Made by a program: the position numbers and the translations under genes
Shown: positions 9,032 through 17,384 of the stretch, one piece after another
How positions within the stretch are numbered: the stretch's first letter is position 1
How the letters are laid out: every line of letters starts with the position of its first letter
Notes under the pieces: generated by a model
Seen by the model: the letters and a program-made list of their open reading frames with translations, nothing else
What the model was told of the DNA's origin: nothing
Databases searched by the model: none
Origin: Neobacillus sp. PS2-9
GTDB taxonomy: Bacteria > Bacillota > Bacilli > Bacillales > Cytobacillaceae
DNA: 64,000 bases
Direction: 5' to 3'
Assembly (NCBI RefSeq): GCF_030915525.1
Contig: NZ_CP133269.1
Location: 2,763,001-2,827,000, forward strand

Positions 9032-9538
9032 TTACTTCACCTCCTCTTGGATAAGTGCACGGTCATAAAGTAATGACTGAATGATATTAAGAATTCCAAT
9101 GATGGCGGAAGCAGGCATACACAACCCAATAATCCACATCGGTAATAGTAACACCGAGCTTTTTTCACTTGTATTGATTTGCTGTGACAAAAACTCTATA
9201 CCATAAATCAACATAAAAACAAAGAATCCAATCGAAGCGAGTGAATAAATCCATACCGACCCTTTTTGAATAAATTTGGGTAGCAGTTTCAATAATAGGG
9301 TGACTCTGGCGGATTCTGCTTTACGATAGCCAATCCCAATCCCCAGATATATTAGCCAGATAAAGGCAAAACGAGTTACCTCCTCCGTCCATGGCGCAGG
9401 CTTCCCTATTAATCTCCCAAAGATTTGCCAGATAACCACCACAAAAATGGTCATGGCAGTCAAGGACGCCACTGTATCCGTAATATTGTTAATGACTTGA
9501 AAGAAACGTTTAAGTTTACCTTTTTCATCCTTAACCAT
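9032..9538 (-). CDS. TRAP transporter small permease subunit (DctQ family)
   Basis: Membrane protein of 168 residues with four hydrophobic segments (about 15-38, 50-68, 92-112, 128-150). The APWTEEVTRFAFIWLIYLGIGIGYRK stretch (residues about 50-75) is the hallmark region of DctQ proteins. It partners the large subunit encoded 4 bp downstream. The ATG start is preceded by AGGAGAAA. Confidence 0.92.
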   Translation of the reverse strand: MVKDEKGKLKRFFQVINNITDTVASLTAMTIFVVVIWQIFGRLIGKPAPWTEEVTRFAFIWLIYLGIGIGYRKAESARVTLLLKLLPKFIQKGSVWIYSLASIGFFVFMLIYGIEFLSQQINTSEKSSVLLLPMWIIGLCMPASAIIGILNIIQSLLYDRALIQEEVK

Positions 9539-9566
9539 GTAGTTTCTCCTTTAGTTCAATATGGGA

Positions 9567-9594
9567 GGCGGTCCGCTTGACACATTGGACCGCC
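9567..9594 (-). promoter_or_regulatory. GC-rich stem-loop between dctP and dctQ genes
   Basis: GGCGGTCC at 9567-9574 pairs perfectly with GGACCGCC at 9587-9594 in the dctP-dctQ gap. There is no T-run. Such a stem after a binding-protein gene commonly protects the upstream message and raises its level over the membrane subunits; that role is inferred here. Confidence 0.6.
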
Positions 9595-9606
9595 CTAATC
9601 ACTTAC

Positions 9607-10668
9607 TTACTCACTCTTACCAACAAATTCTAGTATTTTCCCGAAGAACTCATCATCTTTCACTAAGCCCTTGAAGGTTGGATACGCTTTCTTTGAAACT
9701 TCCACAAAGAGCTGCTGCTGATCCTTCTTTAACTCGTTGACTTTCACTCCTTTGTCCTTAAGAAGTTTAATCGCCGAATCGGCTTCTTTTGTATCGTAAT
9801 CCAATGCCCACTTTTGAATTTCCTTTGAAGCATCTGTTAAGATTTGTTGTTGCTCGTCAGTTAAGGCATCGAATTTCTTCTGATTAATTCCTACAACCCA
9901 ACCATCTGCCATATGGTTTGAAATGGTTACGTATTTTTGAACCTCATATAATTTTGCCGCCGTTACTACACCGATAGGATTTTCTTGACCATCAATTGTT
10001 TTTAACTGCAATGCGTTATAAACTTCACCGAAGTCCATTGGAGTGGTAACAGCACCAGTACCCTTGAAGAATTCTACCCATAATGGGTTGTTTGGAACGC
10101 GTAATTTAATTCCCTTTAAATCTTCAGGTTTGGTAATAGGATTCTTTGAGTTCGTAATTTGTCTAAAATCACGCGTCCAATATCCTAATCCATGAATATC
10201 TAATTTCGAAACGGAACTTAATAGGTCTGCCCCTAGGTCACTATTTAAAAAGGAGACAAATTGACTTTTATCATCGAATAGATATGGGATACTAATCGCA
10301 CTAAATTTTGGTTCAAAGTTGGCGTAAAGTGATGTGGAAAGAACCAGCATATCAAGGCTTCCCGCTCCAAGTTGTTTGACGGCTGCCGCTGGGTCTCCGC
10401 CATACAGCGTTCCGTTTGGATGAACCTCAATCTTAATGGATCCATTACTTTTTTCCTCTACTACCTTAGCAAACTCTTTTGCAGCAACTGATACAGATGC
10501 TGTGTCGGGATCAGGAGTTGAAAGATTAAACGTTACCGTCTTACCTGTTTTTCCTGATTCACCTGATTTTCCCGCTTCAGATTTCCCATCCCCACTTGTT
10601 GAACTGCTACATGCTGCTACAGATAACATTAGAACAACCATCAATACTACAGATAAAAGCTTCTTCAT
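9607..10668 (-). CDS. TRAP transporter substrate-binding lipoprotein (DctP family)
   Basis: Extracytoplasmic solute receptor of 353 residues. Residues 1-20 form a lipoprotein signal ending in the lipobox SVAAC, so it is anchored outside the membrane, followed by a Ser/Gly/Lys-rich linker to about 43. The DctP fold shows in HPNGTLYGGD near 83, the substrate-carboxylate arginine region GIKLRVPNNPLWVEFF near 190 and DGQENPIGVV near 228. The ATG has GGGGGAG upstream. It is the first gene of the transporter operon, with the operator-like block and a sigma-A-like promoter about 105-135 bp upstream. Confidence 0.93.
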   Translation of the reverse strand: MKKLLSVVLMVVLMLSVAACSSSTSGDGKSEAGKSGESGKTGKTVTFNLSTPDPDTASVSVAAKEFAKVVEEKSNGSIKIEVHPNGTLYGGDPAAAVKQLGAGSLDMLVLSTSLYANFEPKFSAISIPYLFDDKSQFVSFLNSDLGADLLSSVSKLDIHGLGYWTRDFRQITNSKNPITKPEDLKGIKLRVPNNPLWVEFFKGTGAVTTPMDFGEVYNALQLKTIDGQENPIGVVTAAKLYEVQKYVTISNHMADGWVVGINQKKFDALTDEQQQILTDASKEIQKWALDYDTKEADSAIKLLKDKGVKVNELKKDQQQLFVEVSKKAYPTFKGLVKDDEFFGKILEFVGKSE

Positions 10669-10773
10669 TTACTCTTTCTCCCCCTTGTTCGTTTGTTAAC
10701 GTTTTCTTTTTTGGTTATAAAAAAAGAATATTCATTACAAACTTAATTTTCTGAAAACTTTGTTTGTACCCCC

Positions 10774-10803
10774 ATCATAGCATATGGTGGTAATTTCCTT
10801 CAA
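10774..10803 (-). promoter_or_regulatory. promoter with operator-like block, copy 2, upstream of dctP
   Basis: Read on the minus strand, TTGAAG (10803-10798) and TATGAT (10779-10774) are separated by 18 bp, a good sigma-A promoter. The 22-bp block shared with 7676-7697 occupies 10781-10802, overlapping the -35 and filling the spacer, as expected for a repressor site. Sequence identity is seen; RpiR binding is inferred. Confidence 0.62.
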
Positions 10804-10856
10804 GATTATTTTAAAAAAAATGAATTATTTTTTCACAGGGGATCAAAAAGTCAAGT

Positions 10857-11723
10857 TTACATCTTTTTATCAATGGTAGACTTACGTGTTTTCTGCAGGT
10901 TGGCAAAGTACAATTCATACGCTTGATTGGCCACTGCGGCGACTAAAATATCAATAATCGTTAATTGAGCGATTCTTGAAGAAATGGCATCGGTACGGAA
11001 TAGGGTTTCCTTTGATGCCGTTTGTAAGACAATGTCCGATATTTTCGTAATCGGTGATTTCGATGAATTGGTAATACAAATAATGGTGGCACCCGCTTCT
11101 TTTGCCAGTCTCATCGCATCTAAAACATCGGTATTGGAGCCTGTATGGGAAATTCCAATCACTACATCTTGATCGGTAAGGACACAAGCTGACATCGCCT
11201 GTAGAACGCTATCATTATAGGCAAATGATTTAATCCCTAATTTTAAAAGCTTATGGTGTGCATCTAGGGCAACCGTTCCAGACCCACCTGTTCCATAGAA
11301 CTCAATTAGTCGGGCATTGGTAATCGCATCCACTGCCTTCTGAATTTCATCATCGCTACAAACTTCGATAGAGTCATATAAAGCTTGAATATTGGACTGA
11401 AATACCTTCTTTTTGATCATCACCACATCGTCGCCTTTTTCAATCACTTCATGGATTTGCTTTTCAGGTGCGATGACTTCCCTCGCTAAATGAATCTTTA
11501 AGTCTTGAAAGCCTTTATAGCCAAGTCGCTTACACAAACGGACGACCGAGGATTCACTCGTTTCACTTCTCTCGGCAACCTCTGTAATAGAGAGATGGAT
11601 AATTTCCGCCTGGTTCTTTTCAATGAACTCGACAATCTTTTTCTCTGAATCCCGAAGCTTGGACATAGCTGCATTACTTCTTGTGAAGAATCCTGGATTC
11701 GTATTAATGTTTAATTCACTCAC
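10857..11723 (-). CDS. RpiR-family transcriptional regulator with SIS domain
   Basis: Sugar-phosphate-responsive regulator of 288 residues. The N-terminal HTH_6 domain covers about residues 10-85 (ITEVAERSETSESSVVRLCKRLGYKGFQDLK). The C-terminal SIS domain, about 120-260, shows EFYGTGGSGTVA and VVIGISHTGSNTDVLDA, the phosphosugar-binding loops. The frame opens at TTG 11747, but GTG at 11723 with GTAGGA 7 bp upstream is the better start. It lies just upstream of the TRAP operon on the same strand and is the likely regulator of both operator-like blocks. Confidence 0.88.
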   Translation of the reverse strand: MSELNINTNPGFFTRSNAAMSKLRDSEKKIVEFIEKNQAEIIHLSITEVAERSETSESSVVRLCKRLGYKGFQDLKIHLAREVIAPEKQIHEVIEKGDDVVMIKKKVFQSNIQALYDSIEVCSDDEIQKAVDAITNARLIEFYGTGGSGTVALDAHHKLLKLGIKSFAYNDSVLQAMSACVLTDQDVVIGISHTGSNTDVLDAMRLAKEAGATIICITNSSKSPITKISDIVLQTASKETLFRTDAISSRIAQLTIIDILVAAVANQAYELYFANLQKTRKSTIDKKM

Positions 11724-12001
11724 ATATTTTCCTACCCTTCTAAGCAATTTTTATAGTTTCTATTCTATTATAACTATTCCATGTTTTCTACCAGATTTTC
11801 ACTCAAACTTTTATGACTCAACAAATATTCCGTTCATTTTCTAAATTTTTTAAAAAATATAAAGTTTTTTCTGATTCATTGGAAGAGGTGCACATAGCCA
11901 TCAAGCTAATTTTTCGACAATAGTGGAAATTTGGCCTACCCTTGTGATTTCTATTTCAATACTAAATTACATTCTAAAAAAGGTCATACTTTGGACCAAA
12001 T
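11724..12001. other. AT-rich gap upstream of the RpiR gene
   Basis: No gene is seen. The regulator's promoter must lie here. The plus-strand open stretches have no ribosome site and no recognisable content. Confidence 0.4.
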
Positions 12002-12033
12002 GGACGGTTCTGGTGGATTTTTAGCCATTAAAA
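12002..12033. repeat. left flank of rraB-type repeat unit, copy B
   Basis: GGACGGTTCTGGTGG, then a T-run and TAG(C/A)CATTAAAA, is shared with 14694-14725. In both places it lies just left of the terminator hairpin, so the duplicated unit extends beyond the gene. Confidence 0.7.
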
Positions 12034-12035
12034 TA

Positions 12036-12060
12036 GCGAACAGTGACAGTCACTGTTCGC
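12036..12060 (-). terminator. hairpin, copy B of the rraB-type terminator
   Basis: GCGAACAGTGAC and GTCACTGTTCGC form a perfect 12-bp stem with a one-base loop, immediately downstream of the decayed rraB copy B. It matches copy A (1773-1799) and copy C (14722-14758). Confidence 0.65.
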
Positions 12061-12074
12061 CATTCCCTTGCTCT

Positions 12075-12331
12075 CTAATCTACAAAAACGCCCCAACCAT
12101 CAGAATAACCACCATATGGTTTACATAAATTATCCAATTCCTTTTGAATCTTAACTATTTGATTATAATTTAATACCATTCTTTTAGAACAACTACATGC
12201 CCACTCATCCGTTCGGTGGCTTGATCCGGCACCGCTACAAAAAATTCGACAGATTGTGGTTACTTAAAATTTACTCCAACTTTAAATAGACTTTGCAATG
12301 CTTCTCCATCAGCATCATTTGGGAAATTCAT
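12075..12331 (-). pseudogene. decayed rraB-like gene, copy B
   Basis: The minus strand is closely similar along its length to the intact rraB-like gene at 14783-15103. Relative to it, about 60-70 bp are missing in the middle (the segment encoding the EGYNCFLEQDDE region) and substitutions add stops. Start-region and C-terminal (YSDGWGVFVD-type) similarity are clear. The ribosome site is damaged (TGGGAAAA). Confidence 0.8.
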
Positions 12332-12412
12332 TTGTTTTCCCACCATATTCTAGTACATACAATGGTGTAATTATAATTCACTTAATACTTTTTTACTTAC
12401 CTTAAATTTAAT

Positions 12413-12686
12413 GGCTCTGTTAGCATTCATTGTTGAATTTCGTTTAGATAGAATACATACGCGGAGAATTTCCGGCTATTTTATATAGAGGACGCTAAAG
12501 TAGCAGAAATAAGGGGAGAAATTCCCGTTAACTGCTCTAAAATAAAACAAAATCCATCGATTTGGATCATATAAGCGGAAAAACTCCCCTTATTTTTAAG
12601 GAAATAAGGGTATTTCCCAATTTAAGCGGAATTCTTCCGCTTATTTTTCGAACGCTTTGAAATCAACATTCAGTTATAACAGAGCC
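12413..12686. mobile_element. MITE-like element with terminal inverted repeats
   Basis: GGCTCTGTTA at 12413-12422 is mirrored by TAACAGAGCC at 12677-12686. The inverted repeats extend imperfectly to about 28 bp (GTTGAATTTC against GAAATCAAC). The 274-bp interior has no gene but holds five short palindromic pieces of the type AAGCGGAA(N)TTCCGCTT. No target-site duplication is obvious. The right end overlaps the stop codon of the dipeptidase gene. Mobility is inferred from structure. Confidence 0.65.
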
Positions 12687-14056
12687 TACTTATTAAGAAG
12701 ACCTAAAAAGGAACAAATAGTTAAGATTCCTTTATCAAAGTTTTCTAGGTTAAAGTGTTCGTTTGGAGCATGAAGATTTTCGTCTGGTAAACCGAATCCC
12801 ATTAAGACAACAGGCGCATGTAGTGAATGGCTGAAATCCGATACAATTGGAATTGAACCACCTTCTCTTTTGTAAACAGGCGCTTTCCCATATACGGTTT
12901 CATATGCTTCTGCCGCTTTTTGAATCATCGGACTATCGATCGGTGTTAAAAATGGATTACCCGTATCTTGCAAAGTCACATTCACCGTGCATCCTTTTGG
13001 AGCATGTTCTTCCAAGTGCTTTTTAATTAATCCTTGAATTTTTACCGGGTTTTGATTATGGACGAGACGGCAAGTAATTTTCGCATGAGCCTCGTTCGGG
13101 ATTACTGTTTTTGTCCCTTCTCCCTGAAATCCTCCCCATAACCCATTTATTTCTAATGTTGGACGTGAATTGATTCTTTCAGAATAAGGAAAATCGTTAT
13201 TTTCACCTCCCGTTAATTCCGATAACCCTAATGTTTGTTTTAGCTTCTCTTCATTGAAATCTAAAGCTTTAATTTGTTCCTTTTCAAATTCGGTGAGTTC
13301 CACTACATCATCATAGAAATGTTCAACCTTTACTTTTCCGTTTTCGTCATGAAGTGTGGAAAGAAGCTTTACCAATAGATGGTTGGCATTTTGAACTCCA
13401 CCGCCATACATGCCGGAATGCAAATCAGAGTTAGCGGTTTTTAGTGATAATTCTAATGCACAAAGACCTCTTAAAGAATAGGTAATTGCAGGTACTCCCC
13501 TGTCCCACATATCTGAATCAGAAATGACAACTACATCACAGGCTAATTTCTCTTTGTTTTCGGCTAAAAATGGCGGAAGATGAGGACTTCCGATTTCTTC
13601 TTCCCCTTCTATACAAAATTTCACGTTTACTGGTAATTTACCTTCTGATTTTAATAGTGTCTCCACTGCTTTTATATGTAAGAATGTTTGCCCCTTGTCG
13701 TCAGTTGCCCCTCTTGCATAAATCTTTTGATCACGAATCGTCGGTTCAAATGGAGGCGTTTCCCATAGATGAACAGGATCAACGGGCTGTACGTCATAAT
13801 GCCCGTATACTAAGACGGTTGGTGCATTTTCTTGATGAAGCCAGTCAGCATACACAATTGGATGACCTTTTGTCTGGATGATTTCAACGTGTTCCATTCC
13901 AATCGATTCTAGCTTTTTGGCAATCCAAGACGCTGCTTTTTGAATATCCTCTTTATGCTCGGATAAAGAGCTAATGCTTGGAATTCTTAGTAGATCTTTT
14001 AATTCCTCGACATTTTGAGTATGTTCCTTGGATACTAATTCTGATAATTGATTCAT
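12686..14056 (-). CDS. M20 family dipeptidase
   Basis: Zinc metallopeptidase of the M20/carnosinase (CPG2-like) group, 456 residues, cytosolic. Metal ligands are visible: His in YGHYDVQPVDP near residue 85, the bridging Asp in ARGATDDKGQ near 117, the catalytic Glu pair in CIEGEEEIGS near 151, Asp in VISDSDMW near 179 and the final His in NLHAPNEHF near 432. The dimerisation domain lies between about 205 and 370, with the conserved DLHSGMYGG segment. It probably hydrolyses dipeptides or N-acyl amino acids. The stop codon TAG uses the first base of the MITE-like element, so the native C-terminus may have been altered. Confidence 0.9.
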   Translation of the reverse strand: MNQLSELVSKEHTQNVEELKDLLRIPSISSLSEHKEDIQKAASWIAKKLESIGMEHVEIIQTKGHPIVYADWLHQENAPTVLVYGHYDVQPVDPVHLWETPPFEPTIRDQKIYARGATDDKGQTFLHIKAVETLLKSEGKLPVNVKFCIEGEEEIGSPHLPPFLAENKEKLACDVVVISDSDMWDRGVPAITYSLRGLCALELSLKTANSDLHSGMYGGGVQNANHLLVKLLSTLHDENGKVKVEHFYDDVVELTEFEKEQIKALDFNEEKLKQTLGLSELTGGENNDFPYSERINSRPTLEINGLWGGFQGEGTKTVIPNEAHAKITCRLVHNQNPVKIQGLIKKHLEEHAPKGCTVNVTLQDTGNPFLTPIDSPMIQKAAEAYETVYGKAPVYKREGGSIPIVSDFSHSLHAPVVLMGFGLPDENLHAPNEHFNLENFDKGILTICSFLGLLNK

Positions 14057-14210
14057 GTTCTCACCTTTTCTCGTTAATTTTCAATTGGATTGACTTTAGA
14101 TGTTATGTATTCTTGGGTCTCTTTTAGTTTGAACAAAAACCATTAATATTTCCAGTAATTAATTAAATATTTTCACTGATATTTCTTTCGTTAAAAACCG
14201 CAAGAACTTT

Positions 14211-14603
14211 TTACTTTCTCTTTTTTAGATAAGTATTTCTCAAAACTCTAATTAAAATAAGAGACGCATCTAAGGTTACAGATGATAAACTAAACTGTTT
14301 TCGAGTTTTACTCTTTATCTTTACGATTTTTATACTAGGATTAGTTTTAGCTGCGGATTCCTGTTTTTGATTAAGTGTTTTGAAATGTGCTTCATTAAAA
14401 AGTAAGTTGTCATACCACTTTCTTTTTTCAACATTTTTAAGAACTTCATATGCTTCTCTCACTCTTTTAAACTGTTCAGCATTCCCTTTTACTTTATCTG
14501 GATGTACTTCCTTTACCTTTTTTCGATAAGCTTCTTTAATCTCAAAAAATGTTGCATCAAAGGGTACATCTAAAATACGATAGTAATTACCAATGGATCC
14601 CAT
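14211..14603 (-). CDS. short J-domain protein (DnaJ-like)
   Basis: 130-residue protein. Residues 5-70 form a complete J-domain (YYRILDVPFDATFFEIKEAYRKK) with the essential HPD at about 35-37 (VHPDKVKG) and the helix IV segment REAYEVLKNVEKRKWYD. The G/F region, zinc fingers and substrate-binding domain of DnaJ are absent; the rest is a basic tail. It should stimulate an Hsp70 such as DnaK, but its client is unknown. It stands alone between the dipeptidase and the rraB-like gene. Confidence 0.8.
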   Translation of the reverse strand: MGSIGNYYRILDVPFDATFFEIKEAYRKKVKEVHPDKVKGNAEQFKRVREAYEVLKNVEKRKWYDNLLFNEAHFKTLNQKQESAAKTNPSIKIVKIKSKTRKQFSLSSVTLDASLILIRVLRNTYLKKRK

Positions 14604-14693
14604 GATTTACACCCTCTTTCGGTTTAAATAGCTTTATGTTCCGTTTTAATCCTTCCAAAATAATATTCTAGTTTTATATTAAAAAGACCATAG

Positions 14694-14725
14694 GGACGGT
14701 TCTGGTGGTTTTTTAGACATTAAAA
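14694..14725. repeat. left flank of rraB-type repeat unit, copy C
   Basis: Same block as 12002-12033 (GGACGGTTCTGGTGG and following bases), marking the left edge of the duplicated unit at the intact copy. Confidence 0.7.
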
Positions 14726-14758
14726 AGGCGAACAGTTTCAGTCACTGTTCGCCTTTTT
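14722..14758 (-). terminator. intrinsic terminator of the rraB-like gene (copy C)
   Basis: AAAAAGGCGAACAGT at 14722-14736 pairs perfectly over 15 bp with ACTGTTCGCCTTTTT at 14744-14758. The U-tract for the minus strand is inside the stem base. It is 25 bp after the rraB stop. Confidence 0.85.
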
Positions 14759-14782
14759 AACATACATCTATTCGCCTGCTTT

Positions 14783-15103
14783 TTAATCTACAAAAACGCC
14801 CCAACCATCAGAATAACCACCATATGGTTTACTAACATTATCTAATTCTTTTTGGATTTTAACTATTTGATTATAATTTAATACCATTCTTTTAGAGCAA
14901 CTACATGCCCACTCATCTGTTTCGTCATCTTGTTCTAAGAAACAATTGTAGCCTTCTCCTTTAAGTACTTGCGATAATTTTTCACCGGTGGCTTGATCCG
15001 GCACGGCTACAAAAAATTCGACAGGTTGTGGTTTCTTAAAATTTACTCCATCTTTAAATAGACTTTGCAATGCCTGTCCATCTGCATCATTTGGGAATTT
15101 CAT
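14783..15103 (-). CDS. ribonuclease E inhibitor RraB-family protein
   Basis: 106-residue protein resembling the RraB/MJ1563 domain family, which in E. coli inhibits RNase E. Family features are the N-terminal FPNDADGQALQSLFKDG and the C-terminal GGYSDGWGVFVD. The frame is open from a GTG at 15118, but GGAGG lies at 15112-15117 and the ATG at 15103 has ideal spacing, so that is the start. RNase E is usually absent from these bacteria (RNase Y and J act instead), so the target is uncertain. Two decayed copies lie at 1875-2002 and 12075-12331. Confidence 0.8.
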   Translation of the reverse strand: MKFPNDADGQALQSLFKDGVNFKKPQPVEFFVAVPDQATGEKLSQVLKGEGYNCFLEQDDETDEWACSCSKRMVLNYNQIVKIQKELDNVSKPYGGYSDGWGVFVD

Positions 15104-15145
15104 TTGTTTTTCCTCCACATTCTAGTACATTCAATGGTGTCATAA

Positions 15146-15835
15146 TTATCTACTTATTATAGACGGTTCATATATTTTTTCATAAGCGATTTCTTTCGTG
15201 ACAAGGTCACTCATATTTTTTAAAAACTCATAAACGGTCATAAAACCTTGATGATTCTCTTTACTAGTTTTAATATACCCCCAATTCATTTCCACTTGAA
15301 GGGTTGGAATCTGGCATTGATTTGCGATATGGGCGGAAACACAGTTTGGGTTTAAGGCACGGAACTTATGGTCAATCCCAATATTCGTAATGCCATGATT
15401 CATGGCTATGGTTGTCATCTCGTTGATCAGTTCCCATTGACCGTGTATATTTTTCCCATTTCCAGTAGCAATCTCAAGTATATTTGATTTTGATGCATGC
15501 ATGACATGTAAATCAATTAGGAGTTTAATCGAATGACGATTGATATAGGAAATCAACTCATTTCTGTATAAACTGTGCCGATCAAAATTAGCATCATCCA
15601 TTACATTTCTCGTTTTAATGATGGCATGAAAATTTTCATTTTTATGAAGTAACGATGCCATCACTCCTGTATATGATTCCGATTTCTTGGCCTTCCCGTT
15701 TCTCATCTGACTGACCGTATGTGGTGCTGATATCATGATGGGGAGAGACCCCTGCAAAAAAACATGGGGATCACCAGGTTCAAACTGTTTCGTTATGTAT
15801 TGTTCACTTTGTTTATTAATCTGTTCAATATCCAT
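15146..15835 (-). CDS. N-formylglutamate amidohydrolase-like protein
   Basis: 229-residue protein resembling the zinc-dependent FGase/HutG-type amidohydrolase family. SAPHTVSQMRNG near residue 37, IDLHVMHAS near 107 and LQVEMNWGY near 179 correspond to the family's His/Asp-His/Glu metal-site positions. The family cleaves N-acyl or amide bonds of acidic amino acids; the substrate here is unknown. The ATG has TGGAGA upstream. It lies 60 bp after an ATP-grasp ligase in a four-gene operon with a cyclotransferase-like protein, which points to making and breaking glutamyl-type amide bonds. Confidence 0.65.
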   Translation of the reverse strand: MDIEQINKQSEQYITKQFEPGDPHVFLQGSLPIMISAPHTVSQMRNGKAKKSESYTGVMASLLHKNENFHAIIKTRNVMDDANFDRHSLYRNELISYINRHSIKLLIDLHVMHASKSNILEIATGNGKNIHGQWELINEMTTIAMNHGITNIGIDHKFRALNPNCVSAHIANQCQIPTLQVEMNWGYIKTSKENHQGFMTVYEFLKNMSDLVTKEIAYEKIYEPSIISR

Positions 15836-15895
15836 TTATTCTCCACTCAAAACTTAAATTCAATCACACGAATTAATATATCTTTTTTTACAGGT

Positions 15896-16786
15896 CTACA
15901 GCGGTTGTTCCAAACGCAGCTTACTTGTAATGAATTGAAAAATTTCGCCATAAAAATTAACGTCTGATTTTAATAACGAAGAGATCGCTGGGTTTGCATT
16001 GATCTCGTTGAAAATAAACCCCTTTTCTCCAAATAAAAGGTCTACACCTGCAATACTAACGCCTATTGTTCGAGTCACCCTGAGGACCATATCTTTTGTC
16101 TGATCATCCAGATCGATCGGAGTTGCCGTTGCTCCCAGTGAAATATTCGATCGAAAATCTATCTCAGAAGTCCGGAGAAACGAGCCTAGTATTTTATCTC
16201 CTACTACATATACCCTAACATCTCTACCATAGCTCGAATTGATAAATTCTTGGAAAAGCAATTCTCTTCCATTTATTTTCGCCAATTCCCTTATCGAAAG
16301 AAAATCTGTCTCATTCTCTATGAGGTTTACTTCTTTTCCTTGTGCGCCACTTGATTCCTTAGCAATAAAAGGTAAGCCGAATGACTGTTTCAACTGTTCA
16401 AAATTAGAATGGTCAACGGAGCAATAATACATGCACAGCGGTTGAGGAATCTGATTTTGAGATAAAGTTTGATGTGTTCGCCATTTATTAAGAGACAACT
16501 CTTGTGATTCTGCCGTATTAAACGTTGGGATGTTCTCAGATTCCAAAAATCGAACGAAATGAAAATCATAGGCACGAAATAAAACAAAGTCTGGAAGAGT
16601 GACCCCTTCACCATTAACAAATACATCGCCCTTCCCGTTACTGAACTGGATGGAGATTTCCTCAATAAATAAAATGTCTATTTTAAAATGGTGTTTTTCG
16701 GCTTCCTCAGCAATCCATTTCTGATAGTGAGGAAAAGTAGGTCGTTCGGCTACTTTCCTCTTGTTGATAATCCACCCATACTTCAT
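15896..16786 (-). CDS. RimK-like ATP-grasp ligase
   Basis: 296-residue ATP-grasp protein. The N-terminal preATP-grasp part (about 1-95) is followed by FIAKESSGAQGKEV near 141 (ATP-lysine and Gly loop), LLFQEFINSSYGRDVRVYVVGD near 185 and the metal site FIFNEINANPAISSL near 262, with the Glu and Asn ligands in place. RimK-type enzymes join an amino acid, often glutamate, to a carboxylate through an acyl-phosphate. The ATG overlaps the stop of the upstream gene (ATGA), so translation is coupled to the cyclotransferase-like gene. The substrate is unknown. Confidence 0.83.
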   Translation of the reverse strand: MKYGWIINKRKVAERPTFPHYQKWIAEEAEKHHFKIDILFIEEISIQFSNGKGDVFVNGEGVTLPDFVLFRAYDFHFVRFLESENIPTFNTAESQELSLNKWRTHQTLSQNQIPQPLCMYYCSVDHSNFEQLKQSFGLPFIAKESSGAQGKEVNLIENETDFLSIRELAKINGRELLFQEFINSSYGRDVRVYVVGDKILGSFLRTSEIDFRSNISLGATATPIDLDDQTKDMVLRVTRTIGVSIAGVDLLFGEKGFIFNEINANPAISSLLKSDVNFYGEIFQFITSKLRLEQPL

Positions 16787-17373
16787 GAATGTCCATCCTT
16801 AATTTTTATCCTTTTCAGATCTCTTTTGGGAATATTTGGAGTGTCTGTTGTCATTCGATAATCTTCCAAACAATCATTCCCATGTGTTAAAAAGGCTTTT
16901 TCTACCAGATTTAAATAATCCAATGCGATCACTGCTTTGTCGTGTTTGAGTCCATATTCAAACCTTTGCTTCGCTTCTTTTAATCCAATGTAAGCCCATG
17001 CTTTCCCGTTAATTGGGACCTCTACACAATCAGTTACATCCACCCGTTCATAATTACGCTCTCGTAGGTCAAGTTGTTCAAGAACGTTCACATTCACTTT
17101 AAATAAAACTCCAAAAATTGAACAGGTATCGTCTTTTTTAATATTTAGATAGGTTACGAATACATCCGGGCGTTCTCCTGTTTCTTTATCTATATAATAC
17201 TTGTAGCCCGGCAGATTTTCAGAATTGGCCATTGCGACATTCCATGTGCGTTTGTATTTTCGTAATCGGCAAAACTGAATAACCTCTTCTTTGATTTCGT
17301 TCTGATCTAAATACACTTCAAGTTGCTGTTCGTCCACTAAAGAGCCGTAACCAAAAATATAATGGTCGGTCAT
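16783..17373 (-). CDS. gamma-glutamylcyclotransferase-like protein
   Basis: 196-residue protein of the GGCT/AIG2-like fold. The substrate loop FGYGSLVDEQQL is at residues 7-18, and LEQLDLRERNYERVDV near 103 holds the position of the catalytic Glu. Enzymes of this fold release 5-oxoproline from gamma-glutamyl compounds. GGAGG lies 8 bp before the ATG. Coupling to the ATP-grasp gene by a 4-bp overlap suggests the two act on the same glutamyl-linked compound. Confidence 0.78.
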   Translation of the reverse strand: MTDHYIFGYGSLVDEQQLEVYLDQNEIKEEVIQFCRLRKYKRTWNVAMANSENLPGYKYYIDKETGERPDVFVTYLNIKKDDTCSIFGVLFKVNVNVLEQLDLRERNYERVDVTDCVEVPINGKAWAYIGLKEAKQRFEYGLKHDKAVIALDYLNLVEKAFLTHGNDCLEDYRMTTDTPNIPKRDLKRIKIKDGHS

Positions 17374-17384
17374 TTTAAAACCTC

